DNA of 64,000 nt, taken from contig NZ_SWKR01000002.1 in NCBI RefSeq assembly GCF_005144715.1, positions 1,584,555 through 1,648,554 of the forward strand, written 5' to 3'. This DNA comes from Sphingomonas baiyangensis. GTDB lineage: Bacteria > Pseudomonadota > Alphaproteobacteria > Sphingomonadales > Sphingomonadaceae. Shown in pieces: positions 1-10,009 of this stretch. The notes below the pieces were generated by a model. It saw nothing but the letters and a program-made list of their open reading frames with translations, was not told the DNA's origin and searched no databases. How positions within the stretch are numbered: the stretch's first letter is position 1; every line of letters starts with the position of its first letter. Position numbers and translations under genes: made by a program.

Positions 1-1059
1 ATCATTAAAAAACAGGTCGATTCGCTCGCCCGGATTGGGCGATCGCATCGCTCGCGTGTCGACGCGCAGATGCACGCGGTAGAAAGTGAGGTCGCCGCCT
101 TCGCGCTGCTCGGTCATCGTGTCCGGGCTGACGAAGATGACGCTGCCCTCGCCCGACCCATAGACCGCGCTGTCATAGGCGTCGAACTTCACCGACGCGA
201 ATTGGCCGGTGCGGATGAAGGCGATGTCGGCCGGCGGTACCTTCGCCTCGACGATCAGTTCGTCGTCGGTGGGCACGATCTGCATCGCCTCGTCGCCGGG
301 GCGCAGCACGCCGCCCACGGTGGTGATGCGGACGTTCTTGACGATGCCTGCGGTCGGCGCACGCAGCTCGGTGTCGCCAAGTTGCGCGCCGCGCTGCGTG
401 AGCTGCTGCTGCGCCGATGCCAGCTCCTCCTTGGCGCGAGTGTATTCGGCCTGAAGATCGCGCACATATTCGTTCTGCAGATTGGTGATCTGGCTCTCGA
501 TATCGCTAACGGCGCGCTCCATCCGGAGAATCTCCGAGCGCGCCACGTCGCCGGTCTTCACCAGCGGCAGGTTGAGCGAGAGTTCCTCGCGCGCCAGCCC
601 GGCGGTCTGGCGAAGCGATGCGACCTGTGCGTTGAGCGCCGCACGCCGCCGCCCCAGCAACGCGGTTTCGTTGGCGACATATTCGGGATAGCTGCGCGTC
701 ACCGCACTGAAGCGAAGCGGCCGGTTGAACAGCTCGGCCTCGACGCGCGCGATCGTCGCCTCGAGGCTGGCGACGCGCGAGCGCGCCTCCTCCACCCCTG
801 CCCCGACACGCACCGTCTCGAGCGTGATGAGCGACTGGCCGCGCTCGACGCGATCGCCCTCGCGGACATGGATACGCGCGATCTGGCCGCCATCGGTCGA
901 CTGGATGACCTGGACGCGGCCCGAGGGGATGACCTGCCCCGGCGCGCGCGTGATCTGGTCGAGCTCGGCCCAGAGCGACCAGGCGACGAAGCCGAACACG
1001 AACATGGCGGCGAGACCGACGACGATCGCCGCCGAACGATTCTTGGTACGACGCGCCAT
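1..1059 (-). CDS. HlyD-family type I secretion adaptor, second set (3' end cut by window)
   Basis: Membrane fusion protein that links an inner-membrane ABC exporter to a TolC-type channel. The start is ATG at 1059-1057, one base after the TGA of the upstream exporter gene, and the frame stays open to base 1 (353 codons seen). Residues about 9-27 form one hydrophobic segment, as expected of an N-terminal anchor. A biotinyl-lipoyl-like half (IHVREGDRVERGQ) follows, then a long Ala/Glu/Arg-rich coiled coil, then the second lipoyl half and the beta-barrel region (FDAYDSAVYGSGEG). The C-terminal segment lies outside the window. It is the last visible gene of a six-gene export operon. The exported substrate is not in view. 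The family call is firm; specificity is unknown. Confidence 0.93.
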   Translation of the reverse strand, partial: MARRTKNRSAAIVVGLAAMFVFGFVAWSLWAELDQITRAPGQVIPSGRVQVIQSTDGGQIARIHVREGDRVERGQSLITLETVRVGAGVEEARSRVASLEATIARVEAELFNRPLRFSAVTRSYPEYVANETALLGRRRAALNAQVASLRQTAGLAREELSLNLPLVKTGDVARSEILRMERAVSDIESQITNLQNEYVRDLQAEYTRAKEELASAQQQLTQRGAQLGDTELRAPTAGIVKNVRITTVGGVLRPGDEAMQIVPTDDELIVEAKVPPADIAFIRTGQFASVKFDAYDSAVYGSGEGSVIFVSPDTMTEQREGGDLTFYRVHLRVDTRAMRSPNPGERIDLFFND

Positions 1060-1060
1060 C

Positions 1061-3214
1061 TCAGGCGGCACCCCGGAAGCCGGCGCCGCCGGCGGTGATG
1101 CCGCCAGCGGTGATCCCGCTCGCACGCGGCGCCTGCACCGCCCCCGAAGGCGCCACGCGCGCAGCGCCCTGCGCCTGCAACCGGGCGATCACTTCGTCGC
1201 GCGGTCCATCGTCAAGCACGCGCCCGCCAGCCATCACGATCACCCGGTCCACCATCGACAACAACGCCATCTTGTGTGTGACGAGGACCAGCGTGCTCTC
1301 GGCGCTGAGCCGCGCGGCGAGCGCCTTCATCACCGCCGCCTCGGTGCCGGTATCTAGATTGGCGGTCGGCTCGTCGAGCAGCCACAGGCTCGGTTCGGCA
1401 AGCAGCATTCGCGTCAGCCCGGTGAGCGTGCGCTGCCCGCCCGACAGCCCCTTGCCGCCCTCTGCGATCATCAGATCGAGCCCCAGCGGATGCGCGGCGA
1501 TAAGATCGTTGAGGCCGGTGCGGGCGGCGATCTTGAGCACGGTCTCGTCGCCCGGATCGGCGAGGCCCATCAGCAGATTGTCGCGCAGCGTGCCGTTCAC
1601 CAGCCGTACGTCCTGCGGAAGATACGCAACATGCGCGCGCAGCACGTCCTCGGCCACCTGCCCCATGTCGAGCCCGCCGAGCGTGACGATGCCGCGCTGC
1701 GGCGCGTACAGGCCCGCCATCATCCGCAGCAGCGTCGACTTGCCCGATCCGATACCGCCGATCAGCCCCACGCGCTCGCCCGCCGAGATTTCCAGTGCGG
1801 GGATATGCAGCGTCTCCTTGATGCCGCCATAGGCAAAGTCGACGCGGTCGAACCGCAGTGCCGGCTTGAGATGGTCGGGACGCAGCCCCGCGCTGCCCGC
1901 CGGATGATCGAGCGGCGATTGCAGGATGCCGTCGAGCACCCGCAGCGACGAGCGCGCATAGCCCCATTGCACGATGAGCGAGGGCAGCTGGGCGATCAGC
2001 GGCCCGTTGACGCGCCCGGCGATGATCGCCACCGCCACCAGCCCGCCCGTCGTCAGGTCGCCTTCGGCGACGCGTACCGCGCCTAGCGCGATGATCGCGA
2101 CATAGGCCATCTGCTGGAGCGTCGCGAACACTGACTGCGCGATCGCCGACCAGCGCCGGACCGGCTGCTCGCTCGCGAGCACGGCCTCGATCAGGCCGTT
2201 CCAGCGCGCCAGCATGTACCAGCCGCCGCGATTGGCCTTCACCGTCTCGGCAGCGTCGAAGCTCTCGACGAGCAGGCCGTTCTTGCGGTTGCCCGTCGCC
2301 TGCGCTGCCTCTGTCGCAGTACGGATGCCGCGCGCGAGGAAGAAGGCAAGCAGCAGCGATATCGGAAACAGGATGAGCGGCACCAGCACGACATAACCGC
2401 CGAGCAGATAGATCACGACGAGGAACAGCAGCGCAAAGGGTAGATCGGCGAGCAGGAACAGCGATGCCGACGAATAGAGCGCGCGCACCTGTTCGAGCCC
2501 GCGCATCTGCGCCGCCATCGTCCCCACGCCGCCCGGTCGCGCATCGAGCCTTACCGCCTGCGCGCGCGCGAAGAAGAACTCGCTCACCTCGGTGTCGATG
2601 TCGCCCGCCTCGCGCTCCATCAGCAGCGCGCGCGTCATGCGGAGCAGGAAGTCGAGCAGCAGCGCGAACAGCACGCCGACGGTGAGCACCCACAGCGTGG
2701 AAAAGCCCGCACGCGGGATCACGCGATCATAGACCTGCATCGAATAGAGCGAAGTTGCCAGCGCGATCAGGTTGACCACCGCGGTCGCGACGAGCGCCGT
2801 CGCGATCGCGCCGCGGCGTTGCAGCAGCGCATCGCGGAAGATGCGGCTGGCCGAACGCTCGTGCCCGCGGCGCATCGCATCGGGGAATTGCAGGCGGAAG
2901 AAGCGCATGCCCTCGTCCCAGGGCCGCGTTTCGACAGCCCCCGTCGCGCGGATGCGCAGCAGATCCGGGCCTTCCCAGCTTTCGGCGATGCCCCAGCCGC
3001 TGTCCTCGCTGTAGACGATCGCGGGCAGCGCATGCGCGCGCGGGCGCCGGTCGAGCACCTGCGGCGGTTCCCAGCCGAGATCGCCGCACATCCGCGCCAG
3101 CGCCTCGCGGTCGCTGCCGGTGGCGCCGCCCAGCCGGTCGCGCCAGCCCGGCGCGAGCTGCACGCCCAGCAGCCGCGCGAACTCGGCGACGATATCGGTC
3201 AGTCGTTCGGCCAT
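1061..3214 (-). CDS. type I secretion ABC exporter (LapB/HlyB-like), second set
   Basis: A 717-residue permease-ATPase that would drive one-step export of a protein through the HlyD/TolC partners beside it. About 130 N-terminal soluble residues resemble a degenerate C39-like domain without an obvious catalytic Cys. The transmembrane domain covers roughly residues 145-420. The ATPase follows, with Walker A GGIGSGKS near 490, signature LSGGQ near 588 and Walker B LWLLDEP near 611. The frame is open up to 3748, but that part lies inside the TolC gene in another frame. I chose ATG 3214 because a GGAGGG ribosome site sits just ahead and the downstream sequence matches the family. The start overlaps the end of the TolC gene by 16 bases. 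Confidence 0.93.
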   Translation of the reverse strand: MAERLTDIVAEFARLLGVQLAPGWRDRLGGATGSDREALARMCGDLGWEPPQVLDRRPRAHALPAIVYSEDSGWGIAESWEGPDLLRIRATGAVETRPWDEGMRFFRLQFPDAMRRGHERSASRIFRDALLQRRGAIATALVATAVVNLIALATSLYSMQVYDRVIPRAGFSTLWVLTVGVLFALLLDFLLRMTRALLMEREAGDIDTEVSEFFFARAQAVRLDARPGGVGTMAAQMRGLEQVRALYSSASLFLLADLPFALLFLVVIYLLGGYVVLVPLILFPISLLLAFFLARGIRTATEAAQATGNRKNGLLVESFDAAETVKANRGGWYMLARWNGLIEAVLASEQPVRRWSAIAQSVFATLQQMAYVAIIALGAVRVAEGDLTTGGLVAVAIIAGRVNGPLIAQLPSLIVQWGYARSSLRVLDGILQSPLDHPAGSAGLRPDHLKPALRFDRVDFAYGGIKETLHIPALEISAGERVGLIGGIGSGKSTLLRMMAGLYAPQRGIVTLGGLDMGQVAEDVLRAHVAYLPQDVRLVNGTLRDNLLMGLADPGDETVLKIAARTGLNDLIAAHPLGLDLMIAEGGKGLSGGQRTLTGLTRMLLAEPSLWLLDEPTANLDTGTEAAVMKALAARLSAESTLVLVTHKMALLSMVDRVIVMAGGRVLDDGPRDEVIARLQAQGAARVAPSGAVQAPRASGITAGGITAGGAGFRGAA

Positions 3215-4527
3215 TCGACCTGCCCTCCAAGCCGTCCCTGCGGCTGCCACTGGCATGTGCGCAGCAGCAGCCGCGCCGTCGACGCCATTGCCGAGATTTC
3301 GGCATCGGCCTCGCCGAGCCGCGCCTGCGCCGCCTCGCGCACGGCGTTCATCACGTCGAGCCACGTCCGCCGGCCCGCGACGAACTGGCGGTAGAAGCTC
3401 GCGGTCACCTGATCGGCGGTATCGGCGGCATCGGCGCTGGCGACGATGCGCGCGCGCGCCGCCTCGTTCTCGACGAGATCGGCACTCACCGCCTCGTTGA
3501 TCTCGCGCACCGCGGTCTGCACGTCGAGCTGCGCGGCACCCGCGCGCAGCCGCGCGGCATCGGCGCGGCGCAGGTCGGACAGCCCGCCGCTCGTCTGCGC
3601 GGTAACGGCAAGGCCGGCACGCGTGCCCACGATGTCGTTGTACGAAAGCTGCGCCGACAATTGCGGGTAGATCGAAGCACGCGCAATGCGCGCATCCTCG
3701 CGTGCCACCAGCGCCTCGGCGCTCAGGCGATCGCGCTGCGGGCTGCACGTCGCCGCCGTCTCGACCGGATCCGTCAAATTGGGATGGTGCACGCGCGCGT
3801 CATATTCTGGCACGGTGCCGGGATCGTAGCTCGCATCGCCCACCAGCTGGCGGATGCGGGCGATCGCGGCACGCTGCTGGGCGCGCGTCTGCGCGACCTC
3901 CTGCTGCGTCTGCGCTGTGCGCGAGCGCGCGAGTGCGAGGTCGGTGGCCGGACTGATCTCGGCATCGACACGGTTCTCGATCGAACCGACCAGTGTCCCC
4001 AGATTCGTGAGATTGGCCTCGAGAATCTCGGCCCGCCGCGCGAGCCGCGCGATATCGTAATAGGCTTCGGTCACCTGCAACGCGATCTCGAACACCGTCT
4101 CGTCGACCTGCGCGGCGCGCGCGAGCCGCTCGGCGCGCGCACGGTCGATCGTCGCGCCCAACCGCCCGAAGGTATAGACGGGCTGGTCGGCGACAAGCTG
4201 CGCGCCGAGGCCGGGCCCCGTGCCGAGCGCCACGCCCTGCACGCCGAAGCTCGGCAGCCGCAGGTTGCGCGCGGCGCTCACCTCGGCATCGGCGGCGCGC
4301 ACCGATGCGCGGCCGGCGCTCACCGCCGGATAGGTGTCGGTCGCGCGCTGGACCGAAGCGAACAGCGCCGGGCCGATGCCGGGCGGCCGCGGCAGCGCCA
4401 CCTCGGCGACGGGCGCCTCGGTATCGGGCGGGCCGGCGGCTCCGCGCGGCGCATCCTGTGCGAGCGCGGCGCCGCCGGCCGTGACGAGGCCGGCGGCGAG
4501 CATCGCCCGCCGCAACGCAATCCTCAT
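3199..4527 (-). CDS. TolC-family outer membrane channel, second set (442 aa)
   Basis: Outer-membrane efflux/secretion channel subunit. The N-terminus, starting MRIALRRAMLAAG and running to an ALAQ-type cleavage site, is a Sec signal peptide. The body carries the two long helical repeats typical of TolC (for example residues about 60-200 and 270-420), rich in Ala, Arg and Glu. The gene starts inside the upstream HlyD gene (4-base ATGA overlap) and ends inside the downstream ABC gene, so the three are almost certainly translationally coupled. It is shorter than the TolC at 7590-9239 and lacks that protein's proline-rich N-terminal extension. Confidence 0.9.
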   Translation of the reverse strand: MRIALRRAMLAAGLVTAGGAALAQDAPRGAAGPPDTEAPVAEVALPRPPGIGPALFASVQRATDTYPAVSAGRASVRAADAEVSAARNLRLPSFGVQGVALGTGPGLGAQLVADQPVYTFGRLGATIDRARAERLARAAQVDETVFEIALQVTEAYYDIARLARRAEILEANLTNLGTLVGSIENRVDAEISPATDLALARSRTAQTQQEVAQTRAQQRAAIARIRQLVGDASYDPGTVPEYDARVHHPNLTDPVETAATCSPQRDRLSAEALVAREDARIARASIYPQLSAQLSYNDIVGTRAGLAVTAQTSGGLSDLRRADAARLRAGAAQLDVQTAVREINEAVSADLVENEAARARIVASADAADTADQVTASFYRQFVAGRRTWLDVMNAVREAAQARLGEADAEISAMASTARLLLRTCQWQPQGRLGGQVEWPND

Positions 4528-5849
4528 TCGCGGAAAGCCCGCTGTTGCAGCCGCGTGATCGGCGTCAGCACATAGGAAAGCACCGAACGCTTGTCACCGA
4601 GCAGGCTGACGTCGACGGTCATGCCTGATCCCAGATCGAGCGGCCGGCCATCGGGCCCGGTCAGCGTCTCCGAATTGGCGCGCACGCGCACGATGTAATG
4701 GCTCTCGCCCGTCCGCTCGTCGATCACCGCGTCGGGCGAGATCGTCTCGACCTCGCCGTCCATCGATCCGTAGATCGCCGAATCATAGGCCGAAACGTTG
4801 ATCTTGGCGGGCTGGCGGATGCGTACGAAGCCGATGTCCTTGGGTGCCACCTGCGCCTCGACGAGCAGCTGGTCCTCGCTCGGCACCAGCTCGACCAGCG
4901 GCGCGCCGGGGGCGACGGTGCCACCCACCGTCGACACCAGCACGCGGTTGATGCGCCCGTCCATCGGCGCGGTAAGCGTCGAGCGGCGCACGGCATCGGC
5001 AAGCGCCGGCAGCACGCGGCGCTTGGCGGCCATTTCGGCCTGGGCGGCCGCCAGTTCGCTCGCGGCGCGCGCGCGCCAGTCCTGCCGCAGCTGGTTGAGC
5101 GACGACTGCGCCTCGGCGACGCCGGCCTGCGCGCGCGCGATCGCCGCCTGCGCGGCCGCCATGTCGCTGCGCGCGACGCTGGCGTTATTTTCGAGCTGCA
5201 CCAGCGTGAGACGCGGCTCGATGCCGCGTTCGACCAGCGGGCGCATCAGATCGGCCTGCTGCTCGAGCGAGCGTAGCGACGATGCGCGCGATTCATACGC
5301 AGCCTGCGCCTCGCCCACCGCGCGCTGCGTCTGGGTGATGCGCGACTGCGCCGCGGCGGTCGAGCTCGCCAGATCGGCCATGCGCGACATGTGCAGCGAG
5401 CGTTCGATCGCGATCTGCTCGTTGACCGCGGCGTCCTGCGACACCGGGTAGCGCGGTGCGCGACCCTGCACCTCGGCCTCGAGCCGCGCGATCTTCGCGG
5501 TCAGCGCCGACACGCTGAGTTCGCTGCTGCCCAGCTCGGCGCCGGTGCGCGTGGGATCGAGGCGGATGAGCGGCTGGCCGCGCTTCACTTCCTCGCCCGC
5601 ACGCGCGAGGATCGCCTCGACCACGCCGCCTTCGAGGTTCGATACCACCTGCAATCGCGAGCCGGGGATGATGCGCCCCGTCGCGCGCACGGTACGGTCG
5701 ATCTCGGTCAGCGCCGCCCAAGCCACGAACGCCACGAAGAAGGCCGTGATGAGCCACAGCAGCAGGTTCGACGCCGCCTTGGGCTTGATCGGAACGGCAT
5801 CCTCGATACGGCCCTGTTCGCGCGGGGCGATGGTGGTTTCCATGTTCAT
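4524..5849 (-). CDS. HlyD-family type I secretion adaptor, first set
   Basis: A 441-residue membrane fusion protein. One membrane anchor lies near residues 29-47 (LLLWLITAFFVAFVAW). A lipoyl half-motif around VEAILARAGEEVKRGQ follows, then a long coiled coil and the returning lipoyl half plus beta-barrel (YDSAIYGSMDGEV). I chose ATG 5849 over the open extension to 5924 because it lies just after the exporter's stop with GAGGA upstream; ATG 5843 is a second option. It overlaps the downstream TolC gene by 4 bases. It is clearly related to the adaptor at the window's left edge, which suggests the three-gene export set was duplicated. Confidence 0.93.
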   Translation of the reverse strand: MNMETTIAPREQGRIEDAVPIKPKAASNLLLWLITAFFVAFVAWAALTEIDRTVRATGRIIPGSRLQVVSNLEGGVVEAILARAGEEVKRGQPLIRLDPTRTGAELGSSELSVSALTAKIARLEAEVQGRAPRYPVSQDAAVNEQIAIERSLHMSRMADLASSTAAAQSRITQTQRAVGEAQAAYESRASSLRSLEQQADLMRPLVERGIEPRLTLVQLENNASVARSDMAAAQAAIARAQAGVAEAQSSLNQLRQDWRARAASELAAAQAEMAAKRRVLPALADAVRRSTLTAPMDGRINRVLVSTVGGTVAPGAPLVELVPSEDQLLVEAQVAPKDIGFVRIRQPAKINVSAYDSAIYGSMDGEVETISPDAVIDERTGESHYIVRVRANSETLTGPDGRPLDLGSGMTVDVSLLGDKRSVLSYVLTPITRLQQRAFRE

Positions 5850-5862
5850 GCGATGCGAATCC

Positions 5863-7593
5863 TCAAGCCGCCGCGCGCGGGCGCTGGAGCTGCTGGAGCA
5901 CCTGGTCGCGCGGGCCGTCGGCAATGATCTTGCCGCCCTCGACGATCACCACGCGGTCGGCCAGCCGCAGCAGCGCGGTGCGGTGCGTGATCATCACCAG
6001 CGTCCGCCCCTTCAGCTCTTCCTGCAGCCGGTCGATCAGCTGGTTCTCGGTCTGCGAGTCCATCGCGCTGGTCGGTTCGTCGAAGATCATGATCGGCGGG
6101 CTGCCCGCCAGCGCGCGCGCCAGCGTGATCGACTGGCGTTGGCCGCCTGACAGCCCCTCGCCGCGATCCGCCAGGATCAGGTCGTACCCGTTGGTGATGC
6201 GGCCCATGAAGCCGTGTGCGCCCGATAGCTCGGATGCGCGCAGCATCTCGGTATCGTCGATATGCGGCCGGTCGAGCGCGATGTTCTCGCGCACGCTGCC
6301 CGAAAGCAGCACCGTCTCCTGCAACGCCGTGCCGATATTGGCGCGCAGGCCGACGGTGTCGTACTGGCGGATGTCGGTGCCGTCGATCAGCACCAGCCCG
6401 TCCTGCGGCTCGTACAGCCCAAGCATCAGCCGCGCGACGGTCGACTTGCCCGATCCCACGCGACCGATCAGCGCGACGCGCTGCCCCGGCTCGATCGTGA
6501 GATTGAAATTGTCGAGCGTCTTCTCGCTGGCGCCGGGATATTTGAACGCGACGCTCTTGAGCTCGATCTTGCCATTGAAGCGGCCCGGAATCAGCGGCTG
6601 GCCCGCCGGCCCCTCCGACGGCACCTCCATCAGCCCGTTGAGCTGGCGATAGGCAGTGCGCGTCGCCGAGATGCGGCTCATCAGCTGCGCGATCTGCCCC
6701 AGTGGCTGCACCGCACGGCCGGCGAGGATCGAGCAGGCGACGAGCCCGCCGGTGGTCAGCTCGCGCTCGGCGATCAGGAACACGCCGGCGATCACGACGC
6801 CCATATACGCTGCTGAATTGGCCGAGGTGGCGATCGTCACCGCGATCGTCGAGATCAGCCGCTGCCGCATCGAGCTGTCGGCATGCTCCTCGATCGCCGC
6901 CAGCCAGCGCTTCTGCATCAGCCCGCCGGCGCCCGAGGTCTTGACCATCTCGAGGCTGCCGATCGATTCGACGAGCACCGACTGCTTGTAGAGCCCGCCA
7001 CTCATCGACTTGGCCGACAGCCGGTCGAGCGCGGGCTGCGTGAGCAGCCCCGCCCCGATCACCAGCGGCACCAGCAGCAGCGGCACCCACACGATCGGCC
7101 CGCCGATGATGCCGATGAAGATGAGCGTGATGAAGATGAACGGCACATCGACCACAGCGGTGAGCGTGGCCGAGGCGAAGAAGTCGCGCAGCGTCTCGAG
7201 CTCGCGCATCAGGCCCGAAAGCTGGCCGACCGAGCCCTTCTTCATGTCGAGCCGGATGCGCATCAGCCGGTCGAACACGCTCGATCCGATTTCGCGGTCG
7301 ATGTCGGCGCCGGCGATGTCGACGAAATAGGCGCGCAGGATGCGCAATGCGAAATCGAAGATGAGGACGATGCCGATGCCGATCGACAGCGCCGTCAGCG
7401 AATCGAACGCCAGATTGGGGACGACGCGATCATAGACCGTCATCGTGAACAGCGAGATGACGAGCCCGAACAGGTTTATCATCGCCGCCGCCAGCGCGAC
7501 CTTCAGATACACGCTCTTGTTGCGGAACATCGGCTCGGCGAGCCAGCGCGCGAAACGGGGCGGACGGGCCTCGACCAGTTCTTTGTCGCTCAT
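5863..7593 (-). CDS. type I secretion ABC exporter, first set (576 aa)
   Basis: Half-transporter with an N-terminal membrane domain (about residues 25-310) and an ATPase: Walker A RVGSGKST near 379, signature LSGGQRQ near 481, Walker B IMIFDEPTS near 503 and an H-loop in MITHRTALL. Unlike the exporter at 1061-3214 it has no N-terminal soluble domain; it begins about 25 residues before the first membrane helix, as in PrtD-type exporters. It overlaps the upstream TolC gene by four bases (ATGA). With its TolC and HlyD neighbours it makes a full exporter. The substrate is not encoded here. Confidence 0.93.
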   Translation of the reverse strand: MSDKELVEARPPRFARWLAEPMFRNKSVYLKVALAAAMINLFGLVISLFTMTVYDRVVPNLAFDSLTALSIGIGIVLIFDFALRILRAYFVDIAGADIDREIGSSVFDRLMRIRLDMKKGSVGQLSGLMRELETLRDFFASATLTAVVDVPFIFITLIFIGIIGGPIVWVPLLLVPLVIGAGLLTQPALDRLSAKSMSGGLYKQSVLVESIGSLEMVKTSGAGGLMQKRWLAAIEEHADSSMRQRLISTIAVTIATSANSAAYMGVVIAGVFLIAERELTTGGLVACSILAGRAVQPLGQIAQLMSRISATRTAYRQLNGLMEVPSEGPAGQPLIPGRFNGKIELKSVAFKYPGASEKTLDNFNLTIEPGQRVALIGRVGSGKSTVARLMLGLYEPQDGLVLIDGTDIRQYDTVGLRANIGTALQETVLLSGSVRENIALDRPHIDDTEMLRASELSGAHGFMGRITNGYDLILADRGEGLSGGQRQSITLARALAGSPPIMIFDEPTSAMDSQTENQLIDRLQEELKGRTLVMITHRTALLRLADRVVIVEGGKIIADGPRDQVLQQLQRPRAAA

Positions 7594-9239
7594 TTCGTTT
7601 CCACCCGTGCCGGCGCGATGCCGAAGCTGTCGAGGAGTTTGCCCGTTCGCGCGAGCAAAGCATAGCGCGCGATGTCGAGTTCGGTCACGGTCTCGATATA
7701 GCGCGTCGCGACGTTGAAATAGTTGGTCTCTGCGCCCAGCACGTCAAACAGCGTCCCGCGCGCGACGCGGAATCGCTCGACCAGCACGTCGCGCGACTGG
7801 CGCGTGGCGACGTAGTTGGCTTCGATCGCCTCGGCCGATTCGGCGAGCGCCTGCACGTCGGACCAGGCGATCGCGGCATCGCGCGCGGCTTCCTCGCGCA
7901 CGCGCGAATAGGTCGCCTCGGCACCGCGCGCGCGCGCCGCCGACTGGTCGATCCGCTGCTTGGCGCCGCCGAAGAAGCGGTGGCTGAGCGTGACGCTGCC
8001 GCGCACGTCATAGTCGCCGCTATTCTCGAAAAAGCCGTAGCGGCCGGTATCGACGCCCACCGACACGCCGGGGAGCGAGTCGCCCTTGGCCGCCTTGAGA
8101 TCGAACCGCGCCGCCTCGGCCTGGCGCCGCGCGGCTTCAACCGCGGGGATCGTCTCGGCATCGGCCATCGCGCGTTCGCGCGTGATCGCCGGCCCTTGCG
8201 CGGCGGGTGCGCGACCGAGCTGCGGCGGTGGCGGATTTCCGGTGATCTGCGTGAACTGCGCCTCGGCGGTGGCGAGGCTGCGCTTGAAGCCGGCAAGCTG
8301 CGTCTGCGCCGCGGCGATGTAGCTCTCGACCTGCGCCTTGTCGCCGGGCGCCGACACGCCCTGCGCGATGCGATCGTCGATCGCGGCGCGCAGATCGGTC
8401 TGGTTGGCGAGGAACGCCTCCGACAGTCCCACCAGCGCGCGGAAGCCGAACACCTGATACCATGCCTGCACGCCGCGCAGCGCGAGTTGCGCCGACACGT
8501 CGTCGATCGTGCTCGTCGCCGCCGCCAGCCGCTGGTTGCCTGCCTCGATGCGCGCGTTCGACGTGCCGAAGTCGAGAATCGGCTGCTGGATGCGCAGCAA
8601 CTGGTCGGTGCGCTCGCGCGGCCGCGAACGCTCGAGCACGTTCTGCGGATCGTTCGAGAAGTTGCGGGTAAGGATGTTAAAATAGGTCATCGAGACATCG
8701 ACGACCGGATATTGCAGCGTACGCGCCTCGTTGCGCGCGGCCAGCGCCTCGTCCTGCCGTGCCACGACCTCGTCGACCGAGGGATGCCGCGAGACCGCTG
8801 CCTGGATCGCCGCCTGGAAACCCGCAAGGTCGCCGCTCGCGCGCGCCAGCCGCAAAATCGGGTCGGCTTCGGGATCGATCGCCATCGGATCGTTGCTGGG
8901 AGCCGGCAGCACGCCGTCACGCGTGCGTGCGCCATCCTGGAAGCGCGGATCGACGGGCGCGTCGGGCAGTTCGCCACGCAGCGGCTGAATCGCGAGCGGT
9001 GCGGGACGCGGCACGGCAGGAGCCGATGGCGGAGCCACGGGCTGCACCGGCGTCGGCGCCGGCAACGCGCGTGGCGCGGGCGGCGGCGGCGTGGCGCCCG
9101 CCTGCGGATTGACGACGAGCGATCCCTGCGGCCCCGGCGCGACCTGCGCGGCGGCAGCCTCGGCGCGCATGGCAACCATCGGCAGCGCCATGGCGGAAGC
9201 GCCCAGCATCAACGACTGGCAGAGTGATCGAAAACGCAA
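7590..9239 (-). CDS. TolC-family outer membrane channel with proline-rich N-terminus, first set
   Basis: Likely first gene of the six-gene secretion operon; about 549 residues. A signal peptide ([19 protein letters not shown] and on to AEAAA) is followed by about 100 residues very rich in Pro and Ala, then two TolC repeats. The start is not certain. The frame is open to 9395, but a TTG at 9239 gives a complete signal peptide with Arg residues in its n-region and has AGGGAG about nine bases upstream. ATG 9209 would cut the signal peptide's charged end. The proline-rich stretch is absent from the second TolC in the same operon and may span or touch peptidoglycan (inference). Confidence 0.85.
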   Translation of the reverse strand: MRFRSLCQSLMLGASAMALPMVAMRAEAAAAQVAPGPQGSLVVNPQAGATPPPPAPRALPAPTPVQPVAPPSAPAVPRPAPLAIQPLRGELPDAPVDPRFQDGARTRDGVLPAPSNDPMAIDPEADPILRLARASGDLAGFQAAIQAAVSRHPSVDEVVARQDEALAARNEARTLQYPVVDVSMTYFNILTRNFSNDPQNVLERSRPRERTDQLLRIQQPILDFGTSNARIEAGNQRLAAATSTIDDVSAQLALRGVQAWYQVFGFRALVGLSEAFLANQTDLRAAIDDRIAQGVSAPGDKAQVESYIAAAQTQLAGFKRSLATAEAQFTQITGNPPPPQLGRAPAAQGPAITRERAMADAETIPAVEAARRQAEAARFDLKAAKGDSLPGVSVGVDTGRYGFFENSGDYDVRGSVTLSHRFFGGAKQRIDQSAARARGAEATYSRVREEAARDAAIAWSDVQALAESAEAIEANYVATRQSRDVLVERFRVARGTLFDVLGAETNYFNVATRYIETVTELDIARYALLARTGKLLDSFGIAPARVETK

Positions 9240-9462
9240 ACCCGCCCGCTCCCTCGGTCCCGCTTCCGCCCGGACCGGCCGACCTCGACACAGCCCGCCG
9301 CGTCGCCCGACAGTCCGGTACAGAAAAATGGCGCCTGCCGCGGCGTGCGGCCCCGTCGCCGCGCCACGACACCCCGCCCCCAGGGCCCGCCGCAACGCCG
9401 CGCCGCATTAACGATCGGGAAACAAGGTGTAAAGCGTGGTGGCCCGGCGCTGCGTGCGGCGA
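9240..9462. other. intergenic region between pccA and the secretion operon
   Basis: 223 bases that should hold the secretion operon's promoter. I see no convincing promoter hexamers, no intrinsic terminator with a T run after pccA, and no RNA gene. The misphased pccA frame happens to stay open through all of it, to 9209. Confidence 0.4.
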
Positions 9463-9999
9463 TCAGGCGAATTCGAGGATGGCGGCATCGACCGCGAGGC
9501 TCGCGCCGGCCTCGAAATGCACCTTCTCGACCACGCCCGGCCGCTCGGCGCGCAGGATGTTCTCCATCTTCATCGCCTCGACGGTGGCGAGCGGTTGCCC
9601 CGCCTCGACGCGATCGCCCTCGCTCACATGCAGCGCGGTGAGCAGTCCCGGCATCGGGCACAGCAGCAGCTTCGAGGTATCGGGCGGCACCTTCTCGATC
9701 ATGTGGCGCGCGAGCGGCGCGACATGCGCGGGCAGCACGCGCGCGACATGGCTCGCGCCGCGCGTGGTGATGCGCCAGCCGGCGCGCACCGGCCGCACCA
9801 TTGCCGACAGCGGTTCGCCATCGATCTCGGCCTCGACGAGCGCGCGGCCGGGTGCGTAATCGTGGCGCAGCGCCATCGGCGCGCCATCGACGCGCACCTC
9901 GCCATCGGCCGCGATATCGATGGCGAAGGTCTCGCCGGCGATCGTCACCGACCAGCCGGCGGGCGCATCGAGCGGCTTGCCCAGTTGCCCGCCGATATG

Positions 10000-10009
10000 C
10001 CGCGCGCGC
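10000..10009. other. CG dinucleotide run at the pccA frameshift
   Basis: Ten bases of alternating C and G. On the minus strand, the frame coding the family-like stretch ending ATAARA gives way here to the frame coding [13 protein letters not shown] two-base contraction explains the change exactly. Confidence 0.7.

Noticed and set aside
70..1098. Plus-strand 342-codon frame at the left edge
   Set aside because: Antisense shadow of the HlyD-type adaptor, whose lipoyl and coiled-coil parts read clearly on the minus strand.
3215..3748. N-terminal extension of the ABC exporter frame
   Set aside because: It lies inside the TolC gene in another frame and looks like shadow. A good ribosome site and family-like start are at 3214.
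9209..9462. C-terminal extension of the pccA frame past the frameshift
   Set aside because: The open frame after 10000 has no family similarity; the true C-terminus continues in the other frame to 9463.
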